64,000 bases of DNA. It comes from Carboxylicivirga sp964602515 (lineage in GTDB: Bacteria; Bacteroidota; Bacteroidia; Bacteroidales; Marinilabiliaceae). Where the stretch lies: NCBI GenBank assembly GCA_964602515.1, contig CAZRRJ010000014.1, positions 1-64,000 on the forward strand. Direction: 5' to 3'. Position numbers and translations under genes: made by a program. The notes under the pieces were generated by a model, which saw nothing but the letters and a program-made list of their open reading frames with translations, did no database searches and was not told the origin of the DNA. Shown here one piece after another: positions 61,479-64,000 of the stretch (positions within the stretch are counted from its first letter, which is position 1; every line of letters begins with the position of its first letter).

Positions 61479-62606
61479 TTACCACAACAAACGCTTCTTT
61501 CCATCTAAACCAGCCTGGTAATATTTATTGTTCTCAATAAACAGGATTTCACCTTTCTCGCCACGTTTAATACTGGTATCGGCAGCTAACACTTTATTAT
61601 CGAAATATACCTCCACCTTATCCATTGAGGTATGTCCTACAACAATACGATGTGCCTCAAAACATTTTAATATACTATCTACCCGCATTGTTGTAAGCGT
61701 TGTATCTCTAAAATAACCACGGTACCAGATTGGACCTTCTGAACGTGCCAGCAAAGATAATTGAGCATTGGCTCTAATACTGTCTTTCTTATTATCTATA
61801 ATATGAGCTGAGAAGATGTTATTGATACTGTCAATGCTCATATTAGCACGTGCCATGGCAGGCGAAAGTCCTGCATGATTAAATAAAATTCCATTGATTC
61901 GGATAACTACCGGACTCACCCTAAGCCATTGACCCAACAGGGTATTTTTCCCAAATAACTGGTCATAGCTTATCTCTAATAACTCTTCTACTTCATTATA
62001 TTTGGGATTAATGTAACGCAAATCAGCATTTAGTACCATTATATCATGATTACCCAACAGGTAGTGTACTTTCCCCCCTGCTTGTTCTGCTTGTATCTTT
62101 AATTTTATAATATGCCAAAGCGTTTCACTCACTTTCTCACCCCGATCAAAAGCATCGCCAATTATTACCAAGTGCCCGTTTTTATAATTCCAATCCCCAT
62201 GTTTATTTACAATACGATTTGCCTTAAGTAAGTCAACAAATAGTTGATACTGGCCATGTATATCACTTAACACTGCAATATTTTCCACGCCTTCATAACT
62301 TGAGTCTGTCGCCTGTTTCAATAGATCCAGTTGCTTAAGCTTTACTTTAAATGAGGGACTATGATCTATCTTAAGTAAATCATTTGATTTTATATTTTGT
62401 GCATACACCTGCCCTTCACTTACCCATTTAACTTCAATTAAATCATTGTTTGTAAAAACATAAGGTCCATCGCTAATTGATTCTTCTTCAATCAAATTAA
62501 CAATTATTGTTTCCCTGGTAAAATACGGACAGTACTTTAAGGTAAGAATTATTCCAAATGATACTACAACAATAAGGAGAACACTTCTTTTGATCGATTT
62601 ATTCAT
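61479..62606 (-). CDS. Membrane-anchored metallophosphoesterase (PPP-like)
   Basis: The 375-aa protein has an N-terminal signal anchor (about 8-28) and a calcineurin-type phosphoesterase domain. Its metal motifs are VLSDIHGQYQ (about 114-123), IIGDAFDRGE (about 149-158), LLGNHDIM (about 184-191) and FNHAGLSP (about 248-255). The wide D-H spacing and VVGHTSMDKVEVYF (about 324-337) resemble Shewanella-like and bacterial PPP phosphatases, which act on phosphoproteins or bis-nucleosyl tetraphosphates. It acts outside or at the inner membrane. Single gene with its own hairpin terminator. Confidence 0.88.
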   Translation of the reverse strand: MNKSIKRSVLLIVVVSFGIILTLKYCPYFTRETIIVNLIEEESISDGPYVFTNNDLIEVKWVSEGQVYAQNIKSNDLLKIDHSPSFKVKLKQLDLLKQATDSSYEGVENIAVLSDIHGQYQLFVDLLKANRIVNKHGDWNYKNGHLVIIGDAFDRGEKVSETLWHIIKLKIQAEQAGGKVHYLLGNHDIMVLNADLRYINPKYNEVEELLEISYDQLFGKNTLLGQWLRVSPVVIRINGILFNHAGLSPAMARANMSIDSINNIFSAHIIDNKKDSIRANAQLSLLARSEGPIWYRGYFRDTTLTTMRVDSILKCFEAHRIVVGHTSMDKVEVYFDNKVLAADTSIKRGEKGEILFIENNKYYQAGLDGKKRLLW

Positions 62607-62660
62607 ATTACCTGTTTTTTATGTTGGTTTTTGTTTACAAGCTAAGCAATTAAATAGAAT

Positions 62661-62701
62661 AATGCCGGAGTCGAGGGTCACACTCCTCCATCTCCGGCAT
62701 T
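62661..62701. terminator. Hairpin after the susD gene
   Basis: AATGCCGGAG (62661-62670) is the exact complement of CTCCGGCATT (62692-62701), with an inner GAGG/CTCC stem. It lies 60 bp after the susD stop on the minus strand and likely terminates the SusC/SusD transcript. Confidence 0.82.
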
Positions 62702-62760
62702 TTGATCCGTGTTGCCACTATAATTACACAACTAAACCTTTAATCTTTGTAAGCAAACAT

Positions 62761-64000
62761 CTACTGACCTGCTACATATGGTGCATAACCCGGATTTTGC
62801 TGATTTCTGATATTAGGATTTGCCTCCATTTCATTTTGTGGAATTGGATAAACAACTTGTGGTTGAGTATAATCAATGTATGCAACATCATTGCTTACAT
62901 TACCTTCAGGCTCCCGATTAAAAGGAATCGCACGACGAAAATGATCCCAAAAAGTATGGCCTTCTAACACCAATTCTTTACGACGTTCTTTTAATATATC
63001 AACCACAATTAATTCGCTTGTTGCCGGAGCTGTATAGCTAAATCCTGTTCTGGCTTCGTACACATTATTCATGTACTCTTCTGCTTTGGTAAGATCAGCT
63101 CCTTGCTCAGCATATGCCTCAGCAAGTGTAAGATAAACCTCTGGCAAACGTACCATGTAAATATTGTGTACAGCATGGTTACCATCACCAATGTACTTAC
63201 GAATACCTGTTTCATTGCCCAGTTCACTGTTACAGATTAAGTATTGCCGTACATCGCCATCAACTTCATTCAGCAAACCACGCAAATATATATTTCCACC
63301 GTAACCGGCATAACCTACATCGTCTGCAATCTTACCATCATCCGGGCTGCCCGGATCATCAATAGTAGGGTTACGAACCAAACTATTTAATGAATTTGAT
63401 CCCAAATTATCAGTTGATAAATAGCCTAATTCCCAAAGGTTCTCGCTATTAAGAGGGATGTAATATTTAGTATTAAAGTCTTCATATTTCAGCATACTGT
63501 TTTTACCAAGAGCTTGTTCTCCTGCAGCAATCACATTATCCCATTCGCCAAGGTATAAGTATACTCTTGCCAATAAAGCATTGGCTGTTCGCTCTGAGAT
63601 AAAGTAAGGCCCATTATCAACTCCTTTCAGATTAATTACAGCACTTTGAAAATCAGCAACAATTTGCTTATAACACTTTTGTGCATCATCTCTGGCTGGA
63701 GGATTATTTACTGCATTTTCATTATCTTCTTTTGATAACATTAATGGTACACCCCACTTGTATTTATCGTTATAGTTATCACCTCCAGGAATAGAAAATG
63801 TTGGAGGATAAGCAAATAGACGCATAAGATCAAAATAAGCAAGTGCTCTGAGCGCATAAGCCTGACCTTTAATCTCTGCAATCTCGTCAGCATCACCCTC
63901 AATCAGATCAATGTAATGCAAAATATTATTACAAAGCATAACCACACTGTAAATTTGGTCCCAGGCATCATTGGCATAAGCATCTAATGTTGATGATTCG
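62761..64000 (-). CDS. susD: SusD/RagB-family lipoprotein, N-terminus beyond window
   Basis: At least 413 codons are open to the window edge; the frame continues without start to 64000 (ESSTLDAYANDAWDQIYSVV), so the signal peptide and N-terminal part are missing. The family is clear from the TPR-like helices (AEIKGQAYALRALAYFDLMRLFAYPP), the MVRLPEVYLTLAEAYAEQGAD motif and the ELVLEGHTFWDHFRRA end. SusD proteins cap the SusC channel and bind oligosaccharides at the cell surface. A susC gene should lie just outside the window on the same strand. No glycosidase is within the visible part. Confidence 0.95.
   Translation of the reverse strand, partial: ESSTLDAYANDAWDQIYSVVMLCNNILHYIDLIEGDADEIAEIKGQAYALRALAYFDLMRLFAYPPTFSIPGGDNYNDKYKWGVPLMLSKEDNENAVNNPPARDDAQKCYKQIVADFQSAVINLKGVDNGPYFISERTANALLARVYLYLGEWDNVIAAGEQALGKNSMLKYEDFNTKYYIPLNSENLWELGYLSTDNLGSNSLNSLVRNPTIDDPGSPDDGKIADDVGYAGYGGNIYLRGLLNEVDGDVRQYLICNSELGNETGIRKYIGDGNHAVHNIYMVRLPEVYLTLAEAYAEQGADLTKAEEYMNNVYEARTGFSYTAPATSELIVVDILKERRKELVLEGHTFWDHFRRAIPFNREPEGNVSNDVAYIDYTQPQVVYPIPQNEMEANPNIRNQQNPGYAPYVAGQ

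Overview
The window comes from the chromosome of a Bacteroidota bacterium, most likely a Bacteroidales/Marinilabiliales-type organism. The evidence is the protein families present: SusD, TonB-dependent receptors with carboxypeptidase-regulatory-like N-domains, a hybrid two-component regulator with an AraC output, DUF4251, DUF4249, and an HU-like/DUF4469 protein. The DNA is AT-rich, ribosome binding sites are A-rich rather than Shine-Dalgarno, and many genes are preceded by TAnnTTTG boxes with TTG about 19-21 nt upstream, which is the promoter type of this phylum. The species is not identified.

Layout. 1-300: tRNA-Gly (5' cut) and tRNA-Tyr. 445-2698: a CPBP membrane protease, an unusual block of 21-bp phased repeats between two hairpins, an orphan helical protein and a 57-aa small ORF. 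3.3-10 kb: housekeeping and transport genes (YrdC/YciO-type protein, two TrkH potassium channels, GNAT protein, YitT, TruC-like pseudouridine synthase). 10.2-14 kb: an EamA exporter, then divergent outer-membrane lipid A deacylase-type genes (LpxR and PagL families) and a DUF4251 protein. 14-19.6 kb: a large propeller sensor kinase, a UreH/NicO-like membrane protein, a Nudix hydrolase and a coiled-coil protein. 19.7-28 kb: a secreted GH2 beta-galactosidase and a YfcC-type transporter, divergent from hutI-ftcD, which form the lower part of histidine degradation. 28.4-32.2 kb: a free-standing threonyl-tRNA editing domain and a TonB receptor with its DUF4249 lipoprotein. 32.3-34.2 kb: a BlaI/BlaR1-like pair whose promoter carries three phased repeats. 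34.3-48.7 kb: mostly single metabolic, repair and envelope genes (class II aldolase, amidase, nucleotidyltransferase, HU-like protein with a 22-bp palindromic array nearby, esterase, TldD/TldE, TrhO, ExoIII, thioesterase, alkaline phosphatase, protein tyrosine phosphatase plus fructosamine kinase, cytidylate-kinase-like protein). 48.7-49.7 kb: a 1-kb non-coding region with three related promoter-terminator cassettes on the minus strand, read here as a tandem small-RNA array. 49.7-64 kb: a hybrid two-component regulator, endonuclease III, a ZIP zinc transporter with a TonB receptor, an orphan protein with a TPR histidine kinase, a metallophosphatase, and a SusD-like lipoprotein cut by the window end.

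Most genes are single or in pairs, and many are closed by clear hairpin terminators. There is no insertion sequence, prophage or CRISPR array. The strongest undescribed signals are non-coding: the three-copy small-RNA array, the 21-bp phased element, the 22-bp palindromic array, and the repeat operator of the BlaI-type operon. No computation was run; all motif, domain and residue positions were read by eye and are approximate for large proteins.
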